Positions 7,722-15,945 of a stretch of 64,000 nt of DNA are shown here, piece after piece. The notes under the pieces are model-generated. The model was not told the origin of the DNA, did not search any database, and saw only the letters and a program-made list of their open reading frames with translations. The DNA comes from Nonomuraea fuscirosea. Its GTDB lineage: Bacteria; Actinomycetota; Actinomycetes; Streptosporangiales; Streptosporangiaceae. The DNA lies in contig NZ_PVNG01000023.1 in assembly GCF_003001935.1 (NCBI RefSeq), positions 62,001 through 126,000 on the forward strand. Reading direction: 5' to 3'. The first letter of the stretch is position 1. Every line of letters starts with the position of its first letter. Made by a program: the position numbers and the translations under genes.

Positions 7722-8988
7722 CGGCCACCCGCACCGGGGCCTGGGCCTTGCCCAGCTTGAGCCCGTGGGCCGCGCCGACCTGCTCCAGCGCCTCCTTGAG
7801 CGACTCGGCGTCCCAGCTCACGCCCTCCAGGCGCTCCAGGTAGCCGGTGAGGATCTCCTCGGGCGAGTTCTTCATCGCCTTGTCCCAGGACGCCTGGTCG
7901 AAGACGGGCTCGTCGAGGAACAGGAAGTCGACGTTCTGCCGGATCTCCGACAGCACGGCGATGCGGGTCTGGGCCAAAGCCGCGACCTTACTGAACAGCT
8001 CGCGGTCCCACGCGTCGTCGAGGTAGGGGGCGCAGCGCTCCTCGAACGTCTCCAGCGGCAGCGCCCTGATGTATTCGCCGTTGAACGCGCGCAGCTTCTT
8101 CTCGTCGAAGAAGGCGTTGGAGGCGTTGACGTCCTCCAGCCGGAACAGCGGCACCATCTCCGACCACGGCATGATCTCGCGGTCCTCGCCGGGCCCCCAG
8201 CCGAGCAGCATGAGGTAGTTGACCATGGCCTCGGGCAGGTAACCCTCGGCGCGGTAGTCCTCAAGCGCCACCTTGTCGCGGCGCTTGGACAGCTTCTTGC
8301 GCTGCTCGTTGACGATCACCGGCAGGTGGGCCCAGACCGGCGGGGTCGCGCCCAGCGCCGGCCAGAGCAGCTCCTGGCGGACCGCGTTGGGCAGGTGCTC
8401 CTCGCCCCTGGCCACGTGGGTGATGCCCTGGGTGATGTCGTCGACGGCGTTGGCCAGCACGTAGAGGGGCGAGCCGTCGGAACGCGCGATGACGAAGTCC
8501 TCCTGCGCGTTGTTGGGGAACTCCACCCGGCCGCGCACCAGGTCGTCGACCACGGTGACGCCCTCGTCGGGGGTGCGGAAGCGCACCGCGCCCTCGCTCA
8601 GCCCGCGCTCGCGGCAGAAGCCGTCGTAACCCTTGTCCTTCGAGCCGGTGCGCTCCTGGACCTGCTCGCGGGTGCAGTCGCAGTAGTAGGCCTTGCCGTC
8701 GGCCAGCAGCTTGGCCACGGCCTCGCGGTGCTGCGGCTCGTAGGCCGACTGGAAGTAGGGGCCCTCGAAGACCGGATTGCCACCGTTGATGCCGATCCAG
8801 TCGAGCGCCGAGATGATGCCCTCGGTCCACTCGGGCCGGTTGCGGGTGGCATCGGTGTCCTCGATGCGCAGGATGAACCGCCCCTTGGACTGCTCGGCCA
8901 CGGCCCAGTTGAACAGCGCGGCGCGGGCGCTGCCCACGTGGAACATGCCGGTTGGTGACGGGGCGAACCGCACCCGTACGTCAGTCAC
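7615..8988 (-). CDS. gltX: Glutamyl-tRNA synthetase
   Basis: A 457-residue class I synthetase that attaches Glu to tRNA-Glu and, in organisms lacking GlnRS, also to tRNA-Gln. The HIGH-like motif is in RFAPSPTGMFHVGSAR near the N-terminus. The KMSKS-like loop is KLSKRRDKV, followed by the conserved LEDYRAEGYLPEAMVNYLMLLGW. The C-terminal helical anticodon-binding part is present and the length is normal for bacteria. The start codon is GTG at 8988, which overlaps the stop of the upstream fumarylacetoacetate-hydrolase-family gene (GTGACTGA), so the two are translationally coupled. The 3' end overlaps the convergent MATE gene. Confidence 0.97.
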   Translation of the reverse strand: MTDVRVRFAPSPTGMFHVGSARAALFNWAVAEQSKGRFILRIEDTDATRNRPEWTEGIISALDWIGINGGNPVFEGPYFQSAYEPQHREAVAKLLADGKAYYCDCTREQVQERTGSKDKGYDGFCRERGLSEGAVRFRTPDEGVTVVDDLVRGRVEFPNNAQEDFVIARSDGSPLYVLANAVDDITQGITHVARGEEHLPNAVRQELLWPALGATPPVWAHLPVIVNEQRKKLSKRRDKVALEDYRAEGYLPEAMVNYLMLLGWGPGEDREIMPWSEMVPLFRLEDVNASNAFFDEKKLRAFNGEYIRALPLETFEERCAPYLDDAWDRELFSKVAALAQTRIAVLSEIRQNVDFLFLDEPVFDQASWDKAMKNSPEEILTGYLERLEGVSWDAESLKEALEQVGAAHGLKLGKAQAPVRVAVTGRTVGLPLFESIEVLGRERARERLRAALARLRG

Positions 8989-9757
8989 GGGAGACCACCT
9001 TGTTCGTGAGTGTGCCGATGCCTTCGATGCCGACGCTGACCTCGTCGCCGATCTGCAGGGGACCGACGCCCGCGGGGGTGCCGGTCAGGATGATGTCGCC
9101 GGGGATCAGCGTCATGACGGCGCTGACGTAGGCCACCAGCGCCGGAATGTCGTGGATGAGCTGGTTGGTGCGGCCGCTCTGCCGGATCTCGCCGTTGACC
9201 GTGGTCGTCAGCGCCAGGTCGCTCGCGTCGAGATCGGTCTGGATCCACGGCCCGAGCGGGCAGAACGTGTCGAACCCCTTGGCCCGGGTGAACTGCACGT
9301 CCTTCTTCTGCAGGTCGCGCGCGGTGACATCGTTGGCGCAGGTGTAGCCGAAGATGACGTCCTTGACCCGCTCGACCGGCACCTCGCGGCAGAGCCGGCC
9401 GATCACCACGGCCAGCTCGCCCTCGAAGTCGACGCGGTCGGACAGCGTCGTGGGGTAGGCGATGTTCTCGCCGTGGCCGATCACCGTGGTGGACGGCTTC
9501 ATGAAGATGAGCGGCTCGTCGGGCACCTCGTTGCCCAGCTCGGCCGCGTGCTCGGCGTAGTTTCTGCCGATGGCGACCACCTTGCTCGGCAGCATCGGGG
9601 CCAGCAGCTTCACCTGGGACAGCGGGAATCGCTCGCCCGTGAACTGCACCTGGCTGAACGGATGGCCGGAGATCGCGGAGACGAACTCCTCGCCCGGACC
9701 GCCCTCGACCACGCCGAACGAGACGCCTTCGCCTGTGGAGAACCTCGCTATACGCAC
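8981..9757 (-). CDS. Fumarylacetoacetate-hydrolase-family protein
   Basis: A 258-residue FAH-fold protein (PF01557 type). Conserved features are KVVAIGRNYAEHAAELG, the metal-site region DRVDFEGELAVVIGR, GYTCANDVTARDLQ, and the C-terminal GDIILTGTPAGVGPLQIGDEV. Family members hydrate or hydrolyse C-C bonds of 2-oxo acids or act as oxaloacetate decarboxylases or acylpyruvases. The exact substrate is not visible. It is cotranscribed with gltX, whose start codon overlaps its stop; this FAH-gltX pairing recurs in other actinobacteria as I recall. It starts with ATG at 9757. Confidence 0.93.
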   Translation of the reverse strand: MRIARFSTGEGVSFGVVEGGPGEEFVSAISGHPFSQVQFTGERFPLSQVKLLAPMLPSKVVAIGRNYAEHAAELGNEVPDEPLIFMKPSTTVIGHGENIAYPTTLSDRVDFEGELAVVIGRLCREVPVERVKDVIFGYTCANDVTARDLQKKDVQFTRAKGFDTFCPLGPWIQTDLDASDLALTTTVNGEIRQSGRTNQLIHDIPALVAYVSAVMTLIPGDIILTGTPAGVGPLQIGDEVSVGIEGIGTLTNKVVSRD

Positions 9758-9927
9758 CCGACAAGGCTATCGCCGACGCCGGAGGGGTCCGCCCACCTTT
9801 TACCCGCCCCGCCTGCGGGCGAGTCAGGCGCTGTCCATTATTCGACCTCAAGTCCGTTTTGATGAGCTTCGGTCGTGTAGCAGGGGTTATGTGGACTTAT
9901 AAGGAGATATCTAGGGGGTGACCGATC

Positions 9928-10476
9928 GTGTCGGACACGATGTCGAACCGGCCCGGCGGAACCGGTGCGACCGGAACCGTGCCACGGGCCAGGACAGAGG
10001 AGAGCTCCGGCTCGCCACGCTCGCTCGTCACGGACAAGGGCACGACCACCATCGAGGACGGCGTCGTCGCCAAGATCTCCGGTCTGGCCGCCCGGGAGGT
10101 GTCCGGTGTCTACGCCATGGGCGGAGGCGCCGCGCGGGCCCTCGGCAGCATGCGCAACATCGTCGGCGGCGACCCCAGCGTGACCCAGGGCGTGTCGGTC
10201 GAGGTGGGCGAGCGGCAGGCGGCCGTGGACCTGGACCTGGTGGCCGAGTACGGGACCGCGATCCCGGAGCTGGCGGCGGCCGTGCGCAGGAACGTCATCG
10301 GGGCGGTCGAGCGCATGTGCGGGCTGGAGGTGACCGAGGTCAACATCCGGGTGGACGACGTCCACCTGCCCGACCAGGACCGTGATCGGGACCGCGATCA
10401 GGAGCGTGATGCCGAGCGGGCTCGGGGGCAGGACGGGCACAGGGGGGACGCGGAGCAGGAGTCCCGCGTCCGATGA
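9928..10476 (+). CDS. Asp23/Gls24-family envelope stress protein 1
   Basis: A 182-residue protein, first gene of a six-gene operon. After a disordered N-terminus, the Asp23 domain (about residues 35-145) reads TTIEDGVVAKISGLAAREVSGV, VSVEVGERQAAVDLDLVAEYG and EVNIRVDDVHLP, the standard pattern. The tail is a charged run of Asp/Arg repeats. Asp23 proteins decorate the inner face of the membrane, held there by AmaP-type anchors, and respond to envelope stress. The GTG at 9928 lies nine bases after AGGGGG. Its stop overlaps the next gene by four bases (ATGA). Confidence 0.88.
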   Translation: MSDTMSNRPGGTGATGTVPRARTEESSGSPRSLVTDKGTTTIEDGVVAKISGLAAREVSGVYAMGGGAARALGSMRNIVGGDPSVTQGVSVEVGERQAAVDLDLVAEYGTAIPELAAAVRRNVIGAVERMCGLEVTEVNIRVDDVHLPDQDRDRDRDQERDAERARGQDGHRGDAEQESRVR

Positions 10477-10982
10477 CCGACACCCCGGCCGGCCCCGGCA
10501 CCCCACCCACCCCGGCTGCCCCGCTCGTCCGAGGCGGCCCGGTCGCACAAGGCGGCCCAGCCGCGCATGGTGACCCGGTCGCGCAAGGCGGCCCGGTCGC
10601 GCAAGGGGACCCGGTCCCGCCGGGTGGGGCGCCTGCCGGACCGGCCCGTGGGCCCGTCGCGGATGGTCCGGGCGGAGCCGGCGGGGCGGGTGACGGCGGA
10701 GGGGCGTCGTCCGAGGTTCGGATGATCGCGGAGCGGGTGCGGAAATGCGCCGGGGTGGCGGGGCTGTCCGGGGGGCCGTTCGGGACGGTGGCCACGTACC
10801 TGCCGAACGAGCGGTTCGTCGGCGTGTCGGTGGACGGGCGGGCGGTGGAGATCGCCATCGTCGCCACGCTGGCCAGGCCGCTGCCCGAGACCGCCGACGA
10901 GGTCCGGCGGGCCGTGGCCGACCTGGCCGGGGACCGTCCGGTGAACGTTCGCGTCGAGGACATCATCGTGGAGGGACCATGA
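10473..10982 (+). CDS. Asp23-like protein 2 with repeat-rich N-terminus
   Basis: A 169-residue protein. The first 75 residues are disordered and rich in Gly, Pro and Ala, including about five copies of a six-residue unit (GGPVAQ variants). The C-terminal part (EVRMIAERVRKCAGVAGL through RPVNVRVEDIIVEG) has the strand-helix pattern of an Asp23 half-domain. It overlaps both neighbours by four bases, so it is translated as part of the operon. Its N-terminus looks expanded by DNA slippage. A structural partner role in the Asp23 layer is inferred. Confidence 0.8.
   Translation: MTDTPAGPGTPPTPAAPLVRGGPVAQGGPAAHGDPVAQGGPVAQGDPVPPGGAPAGPARGPVADGPGGAGGAGDGGGASSEVRMIAERVRKCAGVAGLSGGPFGTVATYLPNERFVGVSVDGRAVEIAIVATLARPLPETADEVRRAVADLAGDRPVNVRVEDIIVEGP
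10533..10622 (+). repeat. In-gene 18-bp tandem repeats
   Basis: About five imperfect copies of an 18-base unit (gcggcccggtcgcgcaag type) encode the GGPVAQ series in the second Asp23-like protein. The length is a multiple of three, so the frame is preserved. Confidence 0.85.
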
Positions 10983-11167
10983 ACAACATCCAGTGGATGC
11001 CGGTGATCGGCATGGCCGTGGGCATCGTGCTCGGGCTGGCCGGAGCGTTCGGGGGGCTGGGCGCGTTCCTGCTCGTCCTCGTGCTCGGCGCGGTCGGCTT
11101 CGTGATCGGCCGGATCGCCGAAACCGGCGAGGTGAACCTGTCCGGCCTGTCCTTGAGACGCAAATGA
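10979..11167 (+). CDS. Small DUF2273-like membrane protein
   Basis: A 62-residue protein starting MNNIQWMPVIGMAVGIVLGL. Two hydrophobic helices (about residues 7-24 and 28-45) are joined by a Gly-rich turn (AGAFGGLGA), and a short polar tail follows (IAETGEVNLSGLSLRRK). Small two-helix proteins of the DUF2273 kind are regular members of Asp23 operons. The ATG overlaps the previous stop (ATGA), and its own stop overlaps the next start in the same way. It probably helps anchor Asp23 proteins to the membrane. Confidence 0.88.
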   Translation: MNNIQWMPVIGMAVGIVLGLAGAFGGLGAFLLVLVLGAVGFVIGRIAETGEVNLSGLSLRRK

Positions 11168-11676
11168 CCGACATAGTCCCCGGCCCCGGCCCGGACACGA
11201 CACCCGGCCCCGACCCGAAGTCAGGTACTGGTCCGAGTACCGCACCGAGCGTCGGTCCGGGCGCGGCATCGGACATCGGTCCGAGCGCGGGTTCAGGCGT
11301 CGGCCCCGATCCGGTGGCGGGTGGGGTGGTGGTGCCGTCGCAGCGGCCTGCTCCGCTGCCGTCACCGGAGCGACGTGGACGTACGGAGATCTCGGACCGG
11401 GTGATCACCAAGATCGCGTGCTCTGCCGCCATGGAGGTGCCCGAGGTGCGCGACGTGCGGCTGCGCGGGCTCCCGTGGACGCGCGCGTCGAGCGGTGCGG
11501 TGCACGGAGACCAGGTCACGCTGCGGCTGAACGTGAGCGTCGGCTATCCGTCACCGCTGCGTGCGGTGGCGACGCGGCTCAGGGAGCACGTGACCCGGCG
11601 CGTCGCCGCCCAGACCGGGCTGGACGTCACCCGCCTGGACATCACGATGACCGACCTGGGCGGCGACCTGCCATGA
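11164..11676 (+). CDS. Asp23/Gls24-family envelope stress protein 3
   Basis: A 170-residue protein. Residues 1-75 are Pro/Gly/Ser-rich and disordered (GPGPD, VGPGA, VGPDP repeats). The Asp23 domain follows: RTEISDRVITKIACSAAMEVPEVRDVRL, then VTLRLNVSVGYPSPLRAVATRLREHV, ending LDVTRLDITMTDL. It is joined to both neighbours by four-base stop/start overlaps. Three Asp23-type proteins in one operon suggests a mixed polymer on the membrane rather than simple redundancy. Confidence 0.88.
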   Translation: MTDIVPGPGPDTTPGPDPKSGTGPSTAPSVGPGAASDIGPSAGSGVGPDPVAGGVVVPSQRPAPLPSPERRGRTEISDRVITKIACSAAMEVPEVRDVRLRGLPWTRASSGAVHGDQVTLRLNVSVGYPSPLRAVATRLREHVTRRVAAQTGLDVTRLDITMTDLGGDLP

Positions 11677-12524
11677 CCTCACGAATCCCAGACCCCGACC
11701 CACGCCGCGACCCGCCCACCCAGCCGTACCCAGAGCAGCACCCCAACTCGCCCACCGAGCCTTACCCCGAGCAGCACCCCGATCCTTACCCCGAGCAGCA
11801 CCGCGACCCGCGCGCGGCCGAGCACGACCTGTGGACGGACGGGCAGGGCGCCGGGGCGGACGAGCAGAGTGACGGCGGCCAGCCCGAGATGTGCGTCATC
11901 CCGGACTCGGCCGGCGTCGAACCTTCGGGGGCGTACCGGGCGCCGTTCGACGTGCCGCGGTCGAAGGCCGCTGATCGTGCGGCGGTGCGGGCGTTTCGGC
12001 CGCAGCGCCGGTTCCCCGCGGTCGTGGTCGCCCTTCTGCTCACCCTGCTCGGCCTGCTCGTCGCCGTCGAGACGCTGTCGGGGCTGTTCGGGCGGCCGCT
12101 GCGGTGGATCCCGTACGAGGGCGTGCTGAACTGGGCGGCCTCGACCCTGTGGTCGGACCCGCTGATGCTGCTCGCCTCAGCCGTGGTGACGCTGCTCGGG
12201 CTGGCGTTGCTGATCACGGCGCTGGTGCCGGGACGGCCGAGCATGGTGCCCGTACGCAGCGGCGACCCTGACGTGATCATCGGCCTGCGCCCCAAGAGCG
12301 TCACCCGGGCCCTGGCGCACGCGGCCGAGCAGGTGCCCGGTGTGCACTCGGCGCGGGCCGTCCGGCACGGCCACACCTTCGAGGTGCGGCCGACCACGTA
12401 CGGGCGGGACACCGACGAGTTCGGCCAGGAGGTGCGCGGCGCGGTGCTGACCAGGCTGGCCGCGCTGGACCTGGTGGAGCCGTACCGGGTGACGGTGCAC
12501 GTGAAGGAGCGCCGGCGCGGATGA
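11673..12524 (+). CDS. DUF6286-type membrane protein of the Asp23 operon
   Basis: A 283-residue protein. An N-terminal disordered stretch with three PYPEQHP units is followed by two membrane helices (about residues 112-131 and 164-188). A C-terminal cytoplasmic domain (DPDVIIGLRPKSVTRALAHAAEQVPGVHSARAV through EPYRVTVHVKERRRG) itself resembles the Asp23 beta-alpha pattern. This layout matches DUF6286 proteins found in actinobacterial Asp23 operons. The ATG overlaps the stop of the preceding gene. A role as a membrane platform for the Asp23 proteins is inferred. Confidence 0.82.
   Translation: MTSRIPDPDPRRDPPTQPYPEQHPNSPTEPYPEQHPDPYPEQHRDPRAAEHDLWTDGQGAGADEQSDGGQPEMCVIPDSAGVEPSGAYRAPFDVPRSKAADRAAVRAFRPQRRFPAVVVALLLTLLGLLVAVETLSGLFGRPLRWIPYEGVLNWAASTLWSDPLMLLASAVVTLLGLALLITALVPGRPSMVPVRSGDPDVIIGLRPKSVTRALAHAAEQVPGVHSARAVRHGHTFEVRPTTYGRDTDEFGQEVRGAVLTRLAALDLVEPYRVTVHVKERRRG
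11721..11810 (+). repeat. In-gene repeats encoding PYPEQHP
   Basis: Three close copies of a unit encoding PYPEQH(P/R) lie in the disordered N-terminus of the DUF6286-type protein. The spacing is uneven but in frame. Confidence 0.8.
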
Positions 12525-12546
12525 TCAGACGACGACAGGGGGCGCG

Positions 12547-13134
12547 GTGAACAGGAAGACGGGACGGGGGAACCGGCTGGGGCTGGCGCTGGTGGGGCTG
12601 GTGCTGGCCGTTCTGGGCGGTTCGGCGCTGGCCAGGGGGCTGGGCGCGTTCTCGCGGGACTGGGCGGCGGCCGACACGCCGGTGGTGGACGGCAACGTGG
12701 TGGGCTTCTTCGCCCGCAACAGCCCGTGGATCTGGTGGCTGGTGGCCCTGGCGGCCCTGGTCGTGGCGGTGCTCGGGCTGCGCTGGCTGGTCGTGCAGGG
12801 GCGCAGGGAGGCGCGCGGGAGGCTGCGCGTCGAGGGCGGCCCGTCCGGGGTCACCGAGGTGTCGCCGGGCGGGATGGAGCGGGCGGTGGCGGCCGACGTG
12901 GCGACGAGCCCCGCCGTCCTCAGCGCCGACGCGAACGTACGGTGCCCGCGCGGCCATCCCGAGGTACGCCTGCGCCTGGTGGCCGACGAGTCGGCGCCCA
13001 TGGGCGAGCTGGCCGAACATCTGACCACGGTGGCGCTGCCGCACATGCGGGACGCGCTGGACCGGGATCAGGTGCCGGCGCTGGCCCGCGTTAGCCTGGA
13101 GCCCTCACCTTCGCCGCACCGGATCGTGCGCTGA
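12547..13134 (+). CDS. AmaP-like alkaline-shock membrane anchor
   Basis: A 195-residue protein, last gene of the Asp23 operon. It has an N-terminal membrane helix (LGLALVGLVLAVLGGSALA), a second helix near residues 60-80 (PWIWWLVALAALVVAVLGLRWL), and a C-terminal domain ending in VRLRLVADESAPMGELAEHL. Two helices followed by a soluble domain is the AmaP plan, which tethers Asp23 to the membrane in Staphylococcus. The start is GTG at 12547 after a G-rich ribosome-binding site, 22 bases after the DUF6286 stop. Confidence 0.82.
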   Translation: MNRKTGRGNRLGLALVGLVLAVLGGSALARGLGAFSRDWAAADTPVVDGNVVGFFARNSPWIWWLVALAALVVAVLGLRWLVVQGRREARGRLRVEGGPSGVTEVSPGGMERAVAADVATSPAVLSADANVRCPRGHPEVRLRLVADESAPMGELAEHLTTVALPHMRDALDRDQVPALARVSLEPSPSPHRIVR

Positions 13135-13150
13135 CGAGAGGGGTCCTCTG

Positions 13151-13528
13151 TTGTCCGTAGTGAAGATCAACGTGCTGACCGTGCCCGCCGAGATGCGCGC
13201 GGAGCTGGAGAAGCGTTTCTCCGATCGCGCGGGGATGGTGGAGTCGGCGGACGGGTTCGAGTGGTTCGAGCTGCTGCGGCCGGTCGAGGGCACCGAGCGC
13301 TACCTCGTCTACACGCGCTGGCGCAGCGAGGAGGACTTCCAGAAGTGGCAGCAGGGCGAGGCGTTCCGGCGCGGTCACGCGCAGGCGGCGGCCCAGGCCG
13401 GCGAGAACCAGGGCCAGGAGCCGGGTCAGGGCCACGGGCACGGGCATGGTCACGGCCAGGGGCCGGCGGCGTCGGGCTCGGAGGTGTGGACCTTCGAGGT
13501 CGCCGAGAGCACCGGCCCCAAGGCGTAG
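13151..13528 (+). CDS. MhuD-like heme-degrading monooxygenase with a His-Gly insert
   Basis: A 125-residue antibiotic-monooxygenase-fold protein that aligns well by eye with mycobacterial MhuD: VVKINVLTVP, LEKRFSDRAGMVE, LLRPVEGTERYLVYTRW. MhuD catalytic positions Asn7 and Trp66 are matched at the same numbers, and His75 corresponds to His76. MhuD degrades heme and releases iron. Between the helix and the last strand is an unusual insert ending in alternating His-Gly (His 95, 97, 99, 101), a likely metal-binding tract. The start is TTG at 13151 after GAGGGG; GTG 13160 is possible but would remove Asn7. It follows the Asp23 operon by 16 bases and may be cotranscribed. Confidence 0.85.
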   Translation: MSVVKINVLTVPAEMRAELEKRFSDRAGMVESADGFEWFELLRPVEGTERYLVYTRWRSEEDFQKWQQGEAFRRGHAQAAAQAGENQGQEPGQGHGHGHGHGQGPAASGSEVWTFEVAESTGPKA

Positions 13529-13542
13529 TCGTTCAAGGCTTC

Positions 13543-13566
13543 GAGCGGGTCGCGCGGGACCCGCTC
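13543..13566. terminator. Hairpin terminator between convergent genes
   Basis: A perfect 9-bp stem (gagcgggtc with gacccgctc) and a 6-base loop lie between the heme monooxygenase and the HD-domain gene. A partial second copy of the right arm follows at 13574-13590. Confidence 0.65.
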
Positions 13567-13588
13567 AGCAGGTGAGCGCGGGACCCGT

Positions 13589-14197
13589 TCAGGCGTCGAG
13601 CGGGTTGCGCATGATGCGGTCCACGATGCCGTCGCGGACGAACCCGGCCGCGAAGCTGGCCGGCTTGCGCGCGCCCTGATCGGCCACGCACACGCTGAAC
13701 TCCTTGGCGATCTCCAGCCTCGGGTGGCGTTCGAGCACCTCCCGCCGCACCTCGGCCGGGATCTCGTCGGTACGGCGGCCCGAGATGTCCATGCCGGTGG
13801 ACAGTTCGAGCAGGTGCCCCTCCGGGTCCTCGGCCACCGGCACCTCGGCCCACATGTGCTTGACGATCACCTCGTACGCGCGTGACCTGCGCTCGGGCGA
13901 CCAGCCGGCCCCGGCGCAGAAGGCCCAGGCCACGTGCCCGCCGGCCTCCTCGTACGGCACGACGTTACTGTCGAACTCCGGCACCAGCCCGATGTCGTGC
14001 AGCATGGACGAGACGTAGAGCAGCTCGGCGTCGAAGGCGATGCCGTTGCCCTGCGCGTACGCCGCCGCCCACAGATAGGCGCGGATCGAGTGGTTGAGCA
14101 GCGATGGCGTGTGGTAGCCGGTGGCCACTTCGAGCGCGCCACGGCAGGCGGGCGTGTCGGGGATCACCAGGTCGTCGAATCTCACAGGTACCAGCAT
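13589..14197 (-). CDS. HD-domain hydrolase (cyanamide-hydratase-like)
   Basis: A 202-residue metal-dependent HD phosphohydrolase-fold protein. The first metal ligand is in SLLNHSIRAYLWA and the HD pair in YVSSMLHDIGLVPEF; further helices carry EEAGGHVAWAFC and VIVKHMW. The pattern matches the small HD proteins related to fungal cyanamide hydratase, but the bacterial members' substrates are mostly unknown. ATG 14197 is used; a GTG at 14185 is a possible shorter start. The gene is divergent from the heparinase-like gene, with about 100 bases between them. Confidence 0.85.
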   Translation of the reverse strand: MLVPVRFDDLVIPDTPACRGALEVATGYHTPSLLNHSIRAYLWAAAYAQGNGIAFDAELLYVSSMLHDIGLVPEFDSNVVPYEEAGGHVAWAFCAGAGWSPERRSRAYEVIVKHMWAEVPVAEDPEGHLLELSTGMDISGRRTDEIPAEVRREVLERHPRLEIAKEFSVCVADQGARKPASFAAGFVRDGIVDRIMRNPLDA

Positions 14198-14296
14198 GCA
14201 TCGGGCGGCTAACGAATCGGGCACTCGGCTTGACCTCTTGATCGAATTTCCGAAAGCATGTCCCGCCCTCATCGTTTCTGTCCGGAAGGAACTGGC

Positions 14297-15931
14297 GTGC
14301 GCCGGCTCGCGATCCCTCTCGCCCTCATGCTCTCGGTCGGAGCTCTGGGTAGCCCGGCTCAGGCCACCGACAAGGTGACCCGCACCGCCGAGTGCCAGGG
14401 CGACTGGCTGCCCGGCACGCCGACGGCGAACGACGTCATGAAGGGCGAGATCTCGCTGGTGGGGCTGCCCGCGTACAAGCTGGGCAAGGACATCAAGTGG
14501 GCCGCGAGCCCGTTCAAGAACCGGTCGTGGGAGTTCGTGTTCCAGTCGCTGCGCTGGATGGGCACGCTCGTCGTCGAGTACGAGAACACCGGCGAGCGCC
14601 AGTACCTCGACCGCGCCACCGACATCGCCAAGGACTGGGTGGCGAGCAACAGGTACGGGGCCAAGGGCACCCCGTCGTACGTCTGGAAGGACCACCCGGT
14701 CTCCCTGCGCACCCAGCCGCTGCTCTGCCTGAGCAGGCACGTGAACGCGGGCTGGCTGAAGGAGAGCCTGGCCGCGCACGCGAAGCTCCTGTCGAACCCG
14801 AGGCTCTACAAGAAGGGTCACAACCACGGCATCGACCAGGACATCGCGCTCATGGGCATCGGCTGCAGGTACGCCAGAAAGGACTGGGCGAACCTGGCCT
14901 CGCGCCGCCTCACCGGCACGGTCAAGCTGGACGTGGACGCGCAGGGCGCGCTGATGGAGCAGGCGCCGCGCTACGCCGTCTACGTCTACGGCCGGCTCCA
15001 GGTGGCCATGACGAACATGAAGGCGTGCGGCCGCAAGGTGCCCGGTGAGATCTCCAGGCGGGCGGAGGCGCTGAAGGACTTCATCGCCCACTCGACCCTG
15101 CCGAACGGCTACATGGTGCCCATCGGCGACGGCAGCGCCGAGACCGAGCCGAAGATGGAGACGGGCACGCCGAAGCAGAAGGTGAAGACCTACCGGGCCG
15201 GATACGTGTTCGGCCGCACCAAGTGGGGCGAGCCGGACTCGGCGTACTACTCGATCAGGTACGGCCCCGGCATGAAGTTCCACGGCCACGAGGACCACCT
15301 GGGCGTGACCTACTACGCGCAGGGGCGCGACATCCTGATGGACGGCGGGTTCCACTCCTACGAGAAGAGCTCCTACCGCTACTGGACGCTCTCCCCCGAG
15401 GCGCACAACGTGCCGACCGTCGTGGGGGCCAGGTTCCGGCCGCGCACGTCCAGCAAGCTGATCAAGTCGTCGTACGGGGACGACCGGCAGGCGTTCAAGC
15501 TCACCGACAAGGCGTACGGGGTGAGCCGCACCCGTTCGGTGCTGGTCAACCACGGCGAGGACCTGATGGCGGTGCTGGACACCGCCTCCGGCGGCAAGAA
15601 GGTCAGCAGCATCTGGCGCTTCGCCCCGTCGTTCAAGGTCGTCTCGAACGGCGGCGGCAAGGTCGTCCTGGCCGACGGCAAGTTCAAGGTGACGCTGCTG
15701 CAGTACTCGGCGTCGTGCGGCCGGACCGGCGGGCAGAAGGTGGAACGCGGCGGCAAGCTGGGCTGGGTGTCGCCGACGTATCTGTCCAAGCAGCCGGCCA
15801 GCGTGGTGAAGTCCCCGGCGGCGAAGTCGCTGCTGACGATCATCGTGCCGGGGACGGACTCGCCCAAGGTGTCCTGCTCGGGCGGCAAGGTCAAGGTGGA
15901 CGGCGTGTCGTTCTCCACCAGGCTGCTCTGA
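14297..15931 (+). CDS. Secreted heparinase II/III-like polysaccharide lyase
   Basis: A 544-residue exported protein. A Sec signal peptide (VRRLAIPLALMLSVGALGSPAQA) is followed by an alpha-toroid domain (for example WMGTLVVEYENTGERQYLDRATDIAKDW) and a C-terminal beta-sandwich. The heparinase II/III signature is in FHGHEDHLGVTYYAQGRDILMDGGFHSY. It probably cleaves an acidic glycan such as alginate, heparan-like or exopolysaccharide chains; which one is not visible. I chose GTG 14297 because GGAAGGA ends six bases upstream and because the signal peptide then starts properly. An upstream ATG at 14258 would precede the ribosome-binding site. Confidence 0.88.
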   Translation: MRRLAIPLALMLSVGALGSPAQATDKVTRTAECQGDWLPGTPTANDVMKGEISLVGLPAYKLGKDIKWAASPFKNRSWEFVFQSLRWMGTLVVEYENTGERQYLDRATDIAKDWVASNRYGAKGTPSYVWKDHPVSLRTQPLLCLSRHVNAGWLKESLAAHAKLLSNPRLYKKGHNHGIDQDIALMGIGCRYARKDWANLASRRLTGTVKLDVDAQGALMEQAPRYAVYVYGRLQVAMTNMKACGRKVPGEISRRAEALKDFIAHSTLPNGYMVPIGDGSAETEPKMETGTPKQKVKTYRAGYVFGRTKWGEPDSAYYSIRYGPGMKFHGHEDHLGVTYYAQGRDILMDGGFHSYEKSSYRYWTLSPEAHNVPTVVGARFRPRTSSKLIKSSYGDDRQAFKLTDKAYGVSRTRSVLVNHGEDLMAVLDTASGGKKVSSIWRFAPSFKVVSNGGGKVVLADGKFKVTLLQYSASCGRTGGQKVERGGKLGWVSPTYLSKQPASVVKSPAAKSLLTIIVPGTDSPKVSCSGGKVKVDGVSFSTRLL

Positions 15932-15945
15932 CGAGCGGCCGGGCC

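Noticed and set aside
10533..10622. Regular repeats that might suggest a CRISPR array
   Set aside because: The units are 18 bases, contiguous, in frame and inside a coding region. There are no spacers and no cas genes.
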